A stretch of DNA of 64,000 nucleotides from CBDCVO01 sp965223085. GTDB lineage: Bacteria > Pseudomonadota > Gammaproteobacteria > Ga0077536. The notes beneath the pieces are model-generated. The model searched no databases. It was not told where the DNA came from and saw only the letters and a program-made list of their open reading frames with translations. Below are positions 37,321 through 46,816 of this stretch, piece by piece (within the stretch, counting starts at the first letter, position 1; the number at the start of each line of letters is the position of its first letter). The stretch covers positions 558,001 through 622,000 of the forward strand of contig OZ244981.1 of NCBI GenBank assembly GCA_965223085.1, read 5' to 3'. A program made the translations under genes and the position numbers.

Positions 37321-38421
37321 TTATTGAGACTAACAAAATAAATGAACTATGTATGATTTCGATGATCGGATCTTTCAGATTGTACACTGAAGAGACCGAT
37401 GGCGAAATCGGAGAAACAGAAAGCGAAAGAGAAACGTCGTCTGCGAGCCGGCCGTTTATTGCTCAAGGGCGTGCTGCAAGTCGAGGTCGCTGAACGCATC
37501 GGGGTTGCCAAGTCGAGCGTCAGCGGCTGGGCCAAACGATTGTCGGAAGGCGGACTGGATGCGCTGCGTAGCGATGCGATATTGGGGCGTCCATCGGGCA
37601 TGGACGACGAGAGGAACTCGTTCGCGCCCTGAAGCAAGGGGCAATGGCGCACGGGTTTCCGACAGAGCTATGGACGTTACCGCGGGTGCGACGCCTGATC
37701 GAGTCAATGTTTGGCTTGCAGTATTCGGAGCCCCATGTGTGGCGGATCCTGCGCAGCCTGGGTTTCAGTCCGCAATGACCGAGCAAGCGGGCGCTGGAAC
37801 GTGACGAGGATGCGATCCGAAATGGGAAGCAGAAACGATGGCCAGCGTTAAAAAAAACGCCGTAAAACAGGGGCGAACTATCGTTTTCGTGGATGAGTCC
37901 GGTTTGAGCGAGCGGCCGACGCGCACGAGGACATGGGCGCCGAAGGGCCCCACGCCGGTGCTGCAATATCACTTCAATTGGCATCAATTGTCGGTCATGG
38001 CGGGTATTACCTGGCGCCGATTTTACTTTCGTCTGTTTCCCGGCAGCGTCAAAGCGCCCGAGGTGATGAAATTTCTCAAAGCGCTGTACCGGCAAATGCG
38101 CCGCCCGTTGTTGAACATCTGGGATGGTCTGCCCGCCCACCGCTCATGCCTCGTGCGCGAATACATCGAATCGAAGAACGGTGCGATTCAGTTGGAACGC
38201 TTGCCCGCTTACGCACCAGAGCTCAATCCGGTGGAATATATCTGGGCTTATGCGAAACAACATGAAGTCGCCCATCTGTGTCCGGATGATTTCGCAGAGT
38301 TGACCGACGTTGCTCGAAGCCGCCTTCGTTCGATGCAACGCCAACCTGCCTTGGTTGAGGCATTTTGGAAACAGGCAGAACTCTCCTTATGATTGTTCAT
38401 CATTTATGTAAGTCTCAATAA
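37321..38421 (+). mobile_element. IS630-family insertion sequence
   Basis: Inverted ends: TTATTGAGACTAACAAAATA at 37321 and, on the complement of the right end at 38421, TTATTGAGACTTACATAAAT; both then carry ATGAAC. Ends next to TA, the IS630 target. Encloses a broken transposase gene. It interrupts the conjugative ATPase fragment on its left. Confidence 0.82.
37399..38392 (+). pseudogene. IS630 transposase, frameshifted
   Basis: First frame (37399): KAKEKRRLRAGRLLLKGVLQVEVAERIGVAKSSVSGWAKRL, the helix-turn-helix. A shift near 37610 moves to ALKQGAMAHGFPTELWTLPRVRRLIESMFGLQYSEPHVWRILRSLG, which hits a stop. The last frame (37838-38392) has the DDE core: IVFVDESGL, NIWDGLPAHRS and NPVEYIWAYAK. 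At least two frameshifts; the isolated 3' part keeps all three acidic residues but no DNA-binding part. Confidence 0.88.
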
Positions 38422-38520
38422 GGTGTGAAATGAGACGGCGTCAAGCCATTCCCTGTTACAGCTTACTCGCAAATTCCCCACCACGAGCAAGGTCGTTTGA
38501 CGACCCGCATCATTGCATCG

Positions 38521-39184
38521 CTACGTCGGTTGGCGAGAGCACGCGACGCTTACAGCTCGCGCAACGACGATGGGAATGATTCGCGCGCGATACCAGGCCG
38601 AGGCATGCTTGTCAGTGGCAGGATCGATCAGGGCCGCGCTGCCCGCGAGTACTTCTCGGCAATGTTCCGGAGTAGGATCTTCACCCACTTCGGACGCGTC
38701 CATTTCAACCACAACGGGCTTGGTAGTCGCGCGACCAATCGCGACCCGAACAGACTCGTCACTGTAGACCGCCGCCGCCGTGGCAATAGCCGGAGCGATC
38801 GCAAACGTCGACCTGGGCGTCCAGTGCGAGCAAGGTGAACGCCAGATCGCCGCGATAGACGACGTTGCCGCCCACCGTGGCAAGGTTGCGCGAGGCTGGA
38901 GCACCCACCGACCTGGCCGCAACTCGCAGCGGCTCGAGTGCTGTGATCCGTTCAAATTCGGCGATCCGCAACATAGCCCCGATACGAACGCCGCCGTCAT
39001 CGATACTTACCGCGTCGAGTCCGGCGCAAGCTAGATCGGCCACATCGGTGTGCGCTGAGGCGCCTTGGAACAGGGTCGGCGTCGTCACCGTCCCACCGCC
39101 GATTAATAGGACTCTCGGGGTCGGCTCGCTGGTAAGCGCCCAGGCTTCGGCGCTGCTGGTGGGAAAATGGTAGCTAATGCTCAT
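38521..39184 (-). pseudogene. CoxM-type FAD subunit of a molybdenum hydroxylase, broken
   Basis: ATG 39184: MSISYHFPTSSAEAWAL.. VLLIGGGTVTTPTL and LDAVSIDDGGVRIGAMLRIAEFERI.. RNLATVGGNVVYRGDLAFTLLALDAQVDV, matching the FAD-binding medium subunit of xanthine/CO dehydrogenases (GGGT and TVGGN contact FAD). Near 38770 the frame shifts to SVRVAIGRATTKPVVVEM, ending AALIDPATDKHASAWYRARIIPIVVARAVSVA, the normal C-terminal domain. One or two indels have killed an otherwise complete gene. A CoxL-type remnant lies at 53.7 kb. Confidence 0.82.
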
Positions 39185-39373
39185 CAACGGTGCTCGGTGT
39201 TCTCGCGGTAACAATAATCCAAGACCCGGGGCGAGGTCTAATCAGCCACTATCAACTAAATTTCTCCGCGCCGAGTACTTTGCGAACGATGTTGACCTCG
39301 AACTGCGGCGGCATCGGATCGACTAGCGCGCGATTCGGTCACCCCGCGGCGATCACCACTCCCCCCGTTAGGA

Positions 39374-41623
39374 TTAAAAGCGATACGATAGCGTAACGCC
39401 ATAACGACGCTCCGTCGCCTGGTAGCCAACATCAGGCAGGTTTGTCGTCTGAGCATTGAACCAATTTGACCAATATTGGGTGTTACCTAGGTTCTTCGCC
39501 CAAACCGTAAGCTGCCAGTTTTCGTTCTCAACAGCGACATTGGCATTGATTAGATGTACGTCTTCTTCAATGTCGGTATTAAATACGTCCCAATAATTGT
39601 CGCCGCGTACGGCATAATCGATATGGAGCGATGCTTCCCATCCGGTATTAGTGATCGGCCACCTGTATTCGCCCGTTACACTGGCCGACCAATGACTGAA
39701 ATTTCCAAGCTTATTTCCGATGAAGAAGTTATCGCTTATGGGGGTGGCTAGTCCGGATGCGGCGCTGATAGCCGCGGCATTGCCGCCAACGTTGATCGGG
39801 AACAGTGCAGCGTTCTCAAACGCCTCAATCTCAGAATCCATCCAACCGAGCGCGGCGCCGACCGTAAGTCGATCGCTTACAGCCCAAGTTCCGTCGAGCT
39901 CAATACCCCAGACGCTGGACTCGGGGATATTGTGGAGGATCTGCGCCGCCTGCACCGAGTCGAACACGAAATCCTGTTTGTCATTTATGTCTTCGTAAAA
40001 CACGGCTGCGTTAAATAACATCGCGCCGCCAGCGTATCGTCCCTTATGACCAAGCTCGTAACTCCACAAAGTCTCCTCCTTGAAGGTTGTCGGGAAGGCA
40101 GATCTAGGTGTGTTGAAACCGCCGCTACGAAATCCTCGGGAGGCAGTTAAGTAAAACATGTGATCGCCGGTGGCGTTATAGCTGATGGAAGCTTTTGGCT
40201 GAATATCGTCAAATATCTTGTCGAAAAAGTTTGTCGTCGGATCGGGATCATCGTAGTCAAACTGATCACGATCTTCGCGGTCATAACGCAAACCGAGGCT
40301 CACCGTCCACTTGTCGGTAATGTCGAAGTCGAGGTTGCCAAACACGGCGATCGCGTCAATATTACGTTTCAACCCAACTGGGGAGATGATAAAAGTCTCA
40401 TCGGCCAGATCACCGTCCCCGTCGAAGTCGATGAAAACCGGCAGCGTGTCACGCCGATCGATTGAGATGTAATACAGACCAACCATCCATCGCAAACGCT
40501 CTTCCGTGTTCGAGATCAGTTTAGCTTCTTCCGACCAAGACTTAGCGGTGTAGGTTTGCTCGTTACCAATAAATTCACCGGCAACAAAATCAAGATCACC
40601 AGGGCCGTCACCGCCCACGCCTTCGCCGCGCCGACCATAGCGCTCATAGGTATTGTTGTAGGCTGTTACAGACGAGAGTTTCGCCCAACCAAAATCATAC
40701 TCCAGTTTCAAGGATGTGTCCCAAATAGTACCGAACGCAACAGATATAGGATCCGAAGTCGGACGCCCGAACCCATTATTACTATTTCGAATCCGGCCCG
40801 TAAATGGTACGCCGATCGGCCGAGTTATTACGTAGTTGTAATTTCCGGCCTCGAGGTCGTCGACGCTGAAACGAAAGTCGGCATTGAAGTTTTCAGTTGG
40901 GAACCATGATAGCCTGGCGCGCAATGTTTTATTCTCTTGAAAGTCGGCTTTTTTATTAACAGTCGCATTGTTAATCGTCCCGTCATCATCGTGATAAGTG
41001 CCAGCTAAACGATACGATAGGGTATCTTTTATCACTGGACCCGCAACTGAAAACCTGAGATCCAATGCGTCTGCGTTCCCGTATCCAACGGTGAATTTTC
41101 CTTGATGTTCGTTCGTGGGTGCTTTGGTTGTGATATTGATAGCGCCGGCGATCGCATTGCGACCATACAGCGAGCCCTGCGGTCCTTTGAGTATCTCAAT
41201 TTGTTCGATATCGAATAACTCCTGGCGGACCTGGCTGGCATTACTAATCTGCACGCCATCGACGACTATGGAGATCGCCGGGTCCGTATTCCTTGTTTGT
41301 GTAATACCGCGCACGGAGATAAAGGTGGACGTTGGGCTTAGATCGTTTCTCGAGCCGATATTGGGATAAAGCATGCCGATATCCTTAACCGTCGTGATAC
41401 CGGCGCGTTCGATCTGATCTGATGTGATCACTACGATGCTGTCTGGAACATCGGCCAAGGACTCGCTCCGCTTACGCGCTGTAACTACGATCTCCTCTAG
41501 TGCCCCTTGCGCTGCCGCGACACCTATGAGTTGAAACCCCGGCGGGTATTGCGTTGATAGTACAAGCGCCATCGCAATTGTTGGCACAACATATACTAGT
41601 CGATTTACTGATTTACGATTCAT
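39374..41623 (-). CDS. TonB-dependent outer-membrane receptor
   Basis: 749 residues, ATG 41623. Signal peptide about 1-38 (YVVPTIAMALVLSTQYPPGF..AAAQG), then EEIVVTARKRSESLADVPDSIVVITSDQI (TonB box region and plug), ISVRGITQTRN, VDGVQIS, EQIEILKGPQGSLYGRNAIAGAINITTK (plug end), and 22-strand barrel repeats to the C-terminal aromatic YGVTLSYRF. Intact, unlike its relative at 11-12.4 kb. Same strand as, and 43 bp downstream of, the MetE-like copy C gene, so likely co-transcribed. The imported substrate may be what the MetE-like enzyme acts on (inference). Confidence 0.95.
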   Translation of the reverse strand: MNRKSVNRLVYVVPTIAMALVLSTQYPPGFQLIGVAAAQGALEEIVVTARKRSESLADVPDSIVVITSDQIERAGITTVKDIGMLYPNIGSRNDLSPTSTFISVRGITQTRNTDPAISIVVDGVQISNASQVRQELFDIEQIEILKGPQGSLYGRNAIAGAINITTKAPTNEHQGKFTVGYGNADALDLRFSVAGPVIKDTLSYRLAGTYHDDDGTINNATVNKKADFQENKTLRARLSWFPTENFNADFRFSVDDLEAGNYNYVITRPIGVPFTGRIRNSNNGFGRPTSDPISVAFGTIWDTSLKLEYDFGWAKLSSVTAYNNTYERYGRRGEGVGGDGPGDLDFVAGEFIGNEQTYTAKSWSEEAKLISNTEERLRWMVGLYYISIDRRDTLPVFIDFDGDGDLADETFIISPVGLKRNIDAIAVFGNLDFDITDKWTVSLGLRYDREDRDQFDYDDPDPTTNFFDKIFDDIQPKASISYNATGDHMFYLTASRGFRSGGFNTPRSAFPTTFKEETLWSYELGHKGRYAGGAMLFNAAVFYEDINDKQDFVFDSVQAAQILHNIPESSVWGIELDGTWAVSDRLTVGAALGWMDSEIEAFENAALFPINVGGNAAAISAASGLATPISDNFFIGNKLGNFSHWSASVTGEYRWPITNTGWEASLHIDYAVRGDNYWDVFNTDIEEDVHLINANVAVENENWQLTVWAKNLGNTQYWSNWFNAQTTNLPDVGYQATERRYGVTLSYRF

Positions 41624-41666
41624 CTTGAAACCCCAACAGCATGACGGATCACCAAATTAAGGAACT

Positions 41667-42830
41667 TCAAATTAAGGCGAACCTTGGATCGGCCGCGAGG
41701 CTGGGTATTTCCTCTAACCCCAACTCTTTGCGAACGATATTGACCCCTAGTCGCAGCGACACCATTTTGAAAAACGCGTGCATTCGACTCATGCCTTGTC
41801 GACCGAAGCCGCAATCAGAGCTGATGATCAGTCGCTCTGGACCTATAAGTGTTGCCGCACGACGGACTAGGTTTGCAACCTGTTCAGGGCGTTCGATCTC
41901 GAGGCTACGGTGATGAATGGCGCCGATCGCCACCTTCTTGTCTTTACCAATCGCCTTTGCAATTGCCTCGAGGTTTTCTCCCTCATCACTGGCCGTCTCG
42001 AATGTAATGACGTCGACATCCAACGCATTTAAATATGACAAACCCGGTGTGTAGTCCTGCACCACTTCAACGCGTTGGGCGAGCGGATTGCCCCAACAGG
42101 TGTGCGCCCAAATCTCGGTCTTGTCCCGCAAACCGTCAACTTCACGGTTAAATACCTCTACATATTCGGCTGCGCGTCTCGCGCCATCGTCCATTGACGC
42201 AACGTACTGTATGAGTGGCTCCTCTAATTGAATAACCGGTGCGCCAGCATCGGCGAGCCGGCGGTATTCCTTATTCATGGAATCTGCGATTGCGTTCGTG
42301 ACTTCCTGCGGTTGTTTGTAATAACGATTAACGACCACTGCATCCAATAGCTGTGCGCAGCAACTACCTAGTTTTACCGGTTGAGCGCTCATGCTCTGAG
42401 CGATCTTCCAAAGCTCCGTGTATTCGAGATCACCCGGCGTGATCTCACCGGTTATCGAGGCGGGCAGCCGACATTCTTGAACGCGTTGCAAGATATCGCC
42501 GCGTTGTTGTTCGCGCGGTGAGGACCACCCGGGAACCTGCAAGGCGGGTTTTTCCATGCCACCCATACGCTCGAACATGTACGCAAACCAAGCGCGGCCA
42601 CCAACATCCGCGTCGAAACGCGAGTCGCCGTCGACGAAGATTTCGATTCCGGCGATCGACTGATCGCAGAAGTGCGCTGCTAGTGTGTCGCAATACTGTT
42701 CGCGAAAACGTAGATCTGTCATGGCCAAAGAGAAGGGGCGGCCATTGAGATTCTCTGTAAACCAACTGGGACGTGGCAGCGATCCGGTAAGCGTGGTCGC
42801 TAACGGTCGATCTTTGGTCGCTTTGAACAT
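41667..42830 (-). CDS. MetE-like cobalamin-independent methyltransferase, copy C
   Basis: 387 residues from ATG 42830 (MFKATKDRPLATTLTGSLPRPSWF aligns with the starts of copies A and B; AGGTTGG lies 8-14 bases ahead). Zinc site His243-Thr-Cys245 with WGNPL, and Cys340 in DCGFG; acidic pair in QLEEP near 203. Closer to copy A than to copy B by motif spacing. Single catalytic barrel, no N-terminal MetE half. Followed by the TonB receptor on the same strand. Substrates unknown. Confidence 0.87.
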   Translation of the reverse strand: MFKATKDRPLATTLTGSLPRPSWFTENLNGRPFSLAMTDLRFREQYCDTLAAHFCDQSIAGIEIFVDGDSRFDADVGGRAWFAYMFERMGGMEKPALQVPGWSSPREQQRGDILQRVQECRLPASITGEITPGDLEYTELWKIAQSMSAQPVKLGSCCAQLLDAVVVNRYYKQPQEVTNAIADSMNKEYRRLADAGAPVIQLEEPLIQYVASMDDGARRAAEYVEVFNREVDGLRDKTEIWAHTCWGNPLAQRVEVVQDYTPGLSYLNALDVDVITFETASDEGENLEAIAKAIGKDKKVAIGAIHHRSLEIERPEQVANLVRRAATLIGPERLIISSDCGFGRQGMSRMHAFFKMVSLRLGVNIVRKELGLEEIPSLAADPRFALI

Positions 42831-43228
42831 GAAAACCAACCTGGTTCGGCAGTGCCCTAGAGGCCAGCCGGGTCATTGGCGATTTGAATAGATTTAACGA
42901 TATAGCGCGATTCCACAATGTTGGGCCATATGGTGGCTTATCCCGTAATCTGATTTGGTGCTACGAACTACGATGACACGAAATACCCTTGGCAGACTGA
43001 AGTTTGCGAGTTAGCTTAAGCTCATGCGCGCGACTTCGTGCGGCCGTGGCAGCGTCGTGAGACGGACGGGTGATTGTTAGACTGTCAGATAAATCAGCAG
43101 AGTACGCAACATTTTCACTGTTGTTGAATTCGAACACTCCACAGTACATGGTGGTTCTAGCCGACGATAAACGACACTTGCGGAAACCCTTATGAAGACA
43201 GCGATCAAGAGCGCGACCATCGTGCCTA

Positions 43229-43607
43229 TGGATGAAAACATCGGCGATCTCGTCGAGCTCATCTCCGTGCCGCACAGCGCTTCGACAACTCTCTTCACCC
43301 GACGGGTCGACACCCCTTGAACGTACATCTCTGCTATAGCCAACAGTAACGCGCGTTCCGAGCGTAGACCACGCTCCAGACTTTGCGGGTAAAATTCGCC
43401 GTCGCGGCTCTGGGGCACCATCAGTGCCAACGTACTGAGCCGCGTCTTTATCGATTTGTCTTTGTAACCATTGGCATAGCCCGTACGCGCCGCCACCATC
43501 GCCGAGTTCAGCAAAACCGTCACCGCTTCTGCCAGTCCATCAAAGCCATGCGTCCTTAGCAGTTCCACTGCATCGACAATCGTTTTATTCTCACCATGCT
43601 GAGCCAT
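43229..43607 (-). pseudogene. IS256-type transposase, N-terminal fragment
   Basis: ATG 43607 (AGAGGAAACACGAA upstream). DGLAEAVTVLLNSAMVAARTGYANGYKDKSIKTRLSTLALMVPQSRDGEFYPQSLERGLRSERALLLAIAEMYVQGVSTRRVKRVVEALCG is the conserved N-terminal region of IS256/Mutator transposases (ER..YRNGYR..L.TR.G, GVSTR.V). The DDE part is missing: sequence from 43229 down to 42961 shows no match. An element remnant between MetE copy C and the next cluster. Confidence 0.85.
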
Positions 43608-43945
43608 TTCGTGTTTCCTCTTTGTCCGCAATTCGCCAATCGCTTTCAAAAGGATAACCGGATGGCTCGGCGCTTCCGAACCGACAACAATTTACAGAAG
43701 AAACGTTACACCACCCAAAATCAAAAGGCATGAGAGATACAGAATTATCCACTCTTCTTGGGGAGGCATACTTCCATGAGGGAAAATACCAAAACGCTAT
43801 TGCAGCTCTCACAGCCGGTATCAATCTCTTTGTCGAAGATTCGCGATTTAATATGTCGGGCGAAAGTTTTGGACCTCCGCGAGCTCCGGCCATTTACCAC
43901 GGCGTTAGATTGCATATCCGATTTGGGTGGCTGACCGGGAGTCAG
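43608..43945. other. Unassigned stretch with a short open frame and a hairpin
   Basis: A plus-strand frame from 43730 reads MRDTELSTLLGEAYFHEGKYQNAIAALTAGINLF.., faintly like a tetratricopeptide helix pair, and runs into the duplicated PEP-hydrolase tail. There is no good ribosome-binding site, so I do not call it a gene. A perfect 8-bp-stem palindrome, TGGCTGAC-CGGGA-GTCAGCCA, lies at 43928-43948 exactly at the edge of the duplicated segment. Confidence 0.4.
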
Positions 43946-44026
43946 CCAACTGAAACAGTGATCACCGGGGTCGCGCAAGCGTTCAAAAACATTACCGTCT
44001 AGGTCAGAGGTTCGTTCTAACCGAAC
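43946..44026 (+). repeat. 81-bp repeat, second copy (tail of a lost PEP-hydrolase gene)
   Basis: Differs from 31335-31415 at 4 of 81 positions. It encodes the last residues PTETVITGVAQAFKNITV, a TAG stop, and the 3' flank. The rest of that gene is absent here. Reads on the plus strand, towards the Baeyer-Villiger monooxygenase gene's 3' end. Confidence 0.85.
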
Positions 44027-44106
44027 GGAGATAACGGCAATGTGCAGCGCCATATCTGCATCCCCGGCGCACGCGCCGCCTAAACCGACGGATCGACGGG
44101 AGAACG

Positions 44107-45660
44107 CTACCGCGCTGCTTTAACCCGTTCGTCACCGTCACGCTCGTGCGCTGGCGCATTTTCGTACACGAACTCAAGACCATCGAGATCAATTGCTGGG
44201 ATCGCGTCCTTCTCCGTCCAGTAGTCTTGGGTATGCTGCCATTCCGGCTTGTCTCCGCGTTTGGGAAGCAAGTGCATGCTACGTAGCATATAACCGGGAT
44301 TGAAGTCTTCCGTGTCGAGCCATGACAGTAGTGGCATGTCCTGGTCTTCAGGTCGCAATGCCACCGATACTTTTGTCGCACCTTTCTTTTGCATATGTTT
44401 TAGTAAACGACAGACGAAGTCTGCTAGGAGATCGACGCGCAGTGTCCAGCTCGCTCGAAAATAACCAAAAACCCATAAGAGATTTGGCACACCAGTGAAC
44501 ATCATGCCGCGATAGGTCACGGAATTCGCAAAATCGAGCGCTTCGCCATCGACGCTAAAATCGATGTTGCCGAGAACACTCAAATTGAAGCCGGTCGCGG
44601 TAACGATAATATCGGCCTCGAGTTCCTGACCGGATTTCAGACGAATACCCGTCTCGGTAAAACGATCGATTTCGTCAGTGACTACGCTCGCCTTGCCCGC
44701 GGTGATGCCTTTAAAAAGATCGCCGTCTGGCACTACAGCGATACGCTGACGCCAAGGCCGATACGTCGGCGTGAAGTGCGTATCGACATCGTAGTCTGGA
44801 CCAAGATAGGCGCGTACACCGGCAAGAAGTTCTTCCTTCACCACCTCGGGTTCTTCCACCGAACGGCGCGTGAATTCTCTTTGCTCCATTAAGATCTGTC
44901 GACGCACGATCTCGTGGATCCATTCCTCCTTGATGTCGAGTTTGCGCAGCTCGTCAGCCATATTGTTCTGGTTAAATCCCGGCAGAAAATACGTTGGTGA
45001 ACGTTGCAGCACTGTGACGTGCTCACAGTCTGCCGCGATAGCCGGAACGACGGTAGCGGTAGTTGCGCCAGAACCGATTACGATCAGTCTCTTGTTCGCG
45101 TAGTCAAGATCCTCGGGCCAAGTCTGAGGGTGAATGACCTGTCCCTTGAAATCGTCCATTCCTTCCCATTCCGGCGTGTAACCCTTTTCGTGGTGATAAT
45201 ATCCCTGACACATCCACAAAAAATTGGCCGTGAACTGCAGCGTTTCATCGTTATCGGTACGCACCGCATCGATCGTCCAGAGGTTATCGGTACTCGACCA
45301 ACTCGCCGAGACTATTTTATGGCGATACCGAATGTGTTGATCGAGATCGTTCTCCTCAATCACTTCGCCCATGTACTTAAGGATCTCCTCGGCCGATGCG
45401 ATGGGGGCACTGGTCCAAGGTTTGAAACGGTAGCCAAAGGTATACAGATCGCTATCGGAGCGGATGCCGGGGTAGCGATGCATGAGCCAGGTGCCACCGA
45501 AACTCTCCAGTCCTTCCAATACGACGAAGCTTTTCTCGGGGCATTGTGTCGCTAGATGATAAGCGCTGCCGACGCCGGAAATACCGGCCCCCACAATGAG
45601 CACGTCAAAATGCTCACCAGCTCGTGATTTAGGTATCGTGGCTACGCCGGAAACGCTCAT
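44107..45660 (-). CDS. Flavin-containing Baeyer-Villiger-type monooxygenase
   Basis: 517 residues. Start taken at ATG 45660 (GAGG ten bases ahead); an ATG three codons earlier is possible. FAD-binding FDVLIVGAGISGVGSAYHL, NADPH-binding LIVIGSGATTATVV, and FKGQVIHPQTWP (about residue 165), which fits the Baeyer-Villiger fingerprint FxGxxxHxxxWP exactly. Further motifs LEGLESFGGTW and YPGIRSDSDLYTFGY match the EthA-like subgroup that oxidises ketones, and in mycobacteria thioamides. Converts ketone to ester or lactone with O2 and NADPH. Neighbouring lactonase or esterase genes are distant. Confidence 0.92.
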   Translation of the reverse strand: MSVSGVATIPKSRAGEHFDVLIVGAGISGVGSAYHLATQCPEKSFVVLEGLESFGGTWLMHRYPGIRSDSDLYTFGYRFKPWTSAPIASAEEILKYMGEVIEENDLDQHIRYRHKIVSASWSSTDNLWTIDAVRTDNDETLQFTANFLWMCQGYYHHEKGYTPEWEGMDDFKGQVIHPQTWPEDLDYANKRLIVIGSGATTATVVPAIAADCEHVTVLQRSPTYFLPGFNQNNMADELRKLDIKEEWIHEIVRRQILMEQREFTRRSVEEPEVVKEELLAGVRAYLGPDYDVDTHFTPTYRPWRQRIAVVPDGDLFKGITAGKASVVTDEIDRFTETGIRLKSGQELEADIIVTATGFNLSVLGNIDFSVDGEALDFANSVTYRGMMFTGVPNLLWVFGYFRASWTLRVDLLADFVCRLLKHMQKKGATKVSVALRPEDQDMPLLSWLDTEDFNPGYMLRSMHLLPKRGDKPEWQHTQDYWTEKDAIPAIDLDGLEFVYENAPAHERDGDERVKAAR

Positions 45661-46059
45661 CGGTATCATTCCTCGATAATAAAACTGAAATCAGTCGGTC
45701 AAACCTATATATTTTATATGATCTAGATTAATCATCGATAGCGATTGGTTGGCACAGTGAGCCGCTAATACTAGCCCAAGCATCTAGATTTACTGTGAGC
45801 CAGAATCATGTGCGGCGCGAGTATAAAGCGCTGCGCGGCAAGACGTGAAACTACAATCGGTAAGCTTATGAGTTGTTGGATTATCCAATAGTTATAGGAG
45901 ATTAATGGCAAGATTCATGAAAACCAATATATCGCCAAATCGTAAACATCTTGTAGAAAATTGGCTGCACATTCGGCCACTACATCAAAGGGCTTCGAGC
46001 AGTGACCCACTCGAAGCCCCCGATTGTGGGTTTGTGCTACCCTCTCCTCGGCGTCGGAT
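45661..46059. other. Intergenic region with a rho-independent-type hairpin
   Basis: About 400 bp, AT-rich in the first 130 bp (probable promoter area for the monooxygenase). A small frame at 45905 is discussed among the rejected items. The only clear element is the hairpin at 45990-46019. Confidence 0.5.
45990..46019 (-). terminator. Hairpin downstream of the DUF2173 gene
   Basis: Perfect 10-bp stem GGGCTTCGAG / CTCGAAGCCC with a 10-base loop. It lies 40 bp past the stop of the minus-strand DUF2173 gene; on that strand the stem is followed by TTTGATG, a weak U-tract. It may also insulate the monooxygenase gene. Confidence 0.6.
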
Positions 46060-46419
46060 CTAAATCGACATCATCTTATCGCCGAGATTCCACAGCTCTA
46101 CCTTCGCATCGTTTTCAATGCATACGCCGACACGGTTGATCGTTGCACAAAACGTATGCGTCGGTCCCATGACGGCGACACCCTGGACCGGCGACATCTT
46201 GATCTCACCGCTGCCGATCGCATCGAGCAGATTTGCCTGTAAGCCTGCTCTGATACCATCTGACTCGAGAAAATGCATCGCCATCACCGCGTCGTTTCCT
46301 TGAATCGCGCCAACGACCTCCAGTATTTCCGGCGGCTTGGCGTTGACCGAATCCGCTGCTTTCCAACGTCCGGCACCCACAACACCAGGAATGTCTAGCA
46401 AATCATTCAAAGTAGTCAT
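46060..46419 (-). CDS. DUF2173-family (roadblock-like) small protein
   Basis: 119 residues, ATG 46419 behind AAGGAGATAACA. MTTLNDLLDIPGVVGAGRWKA opens like DUF2173 proteins, with NAKPPEILEVVGAIQGNDAVMAMHFLESDG and SPVQGVAVMGPTHTFCATINRVGVCIENDAKVELWNL; the alpha/beta pattern is roadblock/LC7-like. Family members are often found near sulfur or respiratory genes in chemolithotrophs, but the function is unknown. It appears to be monocistronic, with its own terminator-like hairpin. Confidence 0.75.
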   Translation of the reverse strand: MTTLNDLLDIPGVVGAGRWKAADSVNAKPPEILEVVGAIQGNDAVMAMHFLESDGIRAGLQANLLDAIGSGEIKMSPVQGVAVMGPTHTFCATINRVGVCIENDAKVELWNLGDKMMSI

Positions 46420-46586
46420 TGTTATCTCCTTGGGTCGGTTATGAGAAGCGGCCTCAAATTATTCGCGGTTACGTTAGCGTCCGCAAAACTCGGCAGAACA
46501 ACATAAACCGGAGACGCAGCGCGTCGTGTTCTATGCGCACGTACGGCGATACTACCGCTTCTAGGCTTTGCTGTGCGTGCTCATCA

Positions 46587-46801
46587 CGCACTTGCGTAGT
46601 GTGAGCGCGATTCGACGCGTTAACTTGATGTGGGTCAAGAACACACCATGCGTCGGAAAATGTTGCGGCGAGGCGCTAGAAAAATGCTGCCCAGAACGGC
46701 GCATGGGCACGGTAGACGACATCGCGGCCGCGCTTGTCTATATGGCGAGCCCAACCGCATTATCGGGGATTTGAGTTGTTTGTAAACGCATCAATTGGCA
46801 C
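46587..46801 (+). pseudogene. C-terminal remnant of a short-chain dehydrogenase
   Basis: PERRMGTVDDIAAALVYMASPTALSGI is the usual last helix-loop of SDR enzymes (R-G-p-eDIA-av-fLaS-tG). A one-base shift after SGI restores FELFVNASIGT, corresponding to the closing -VDGG- strand. No Rossmann start or YxxxK is found upstream in any frame. Upstream residues VSAIRRVNLMWVKNTP may belong to another protein. Confidence 0.55.
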
Positions 46802-46816
46802 ACGTATAATATAAAT

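Noticed and set aside
39250..39340. Possible C-terminal remnant reading NIVRKVLGAEKF downstream of the TonB receptor
   Set aside because: The match to acyl-CoA dehydrogenase or MetE-like endings is too short to tell apart from chance.
45905..46063. 52-residue plus-strand frame with a fair ribosome-binding site (TAGGAGATTA)
   Set aside because: It runs through the perfect terminator-like hairpin and the end of the DUF2173 gene, and its residues show no family or membrane pattern.
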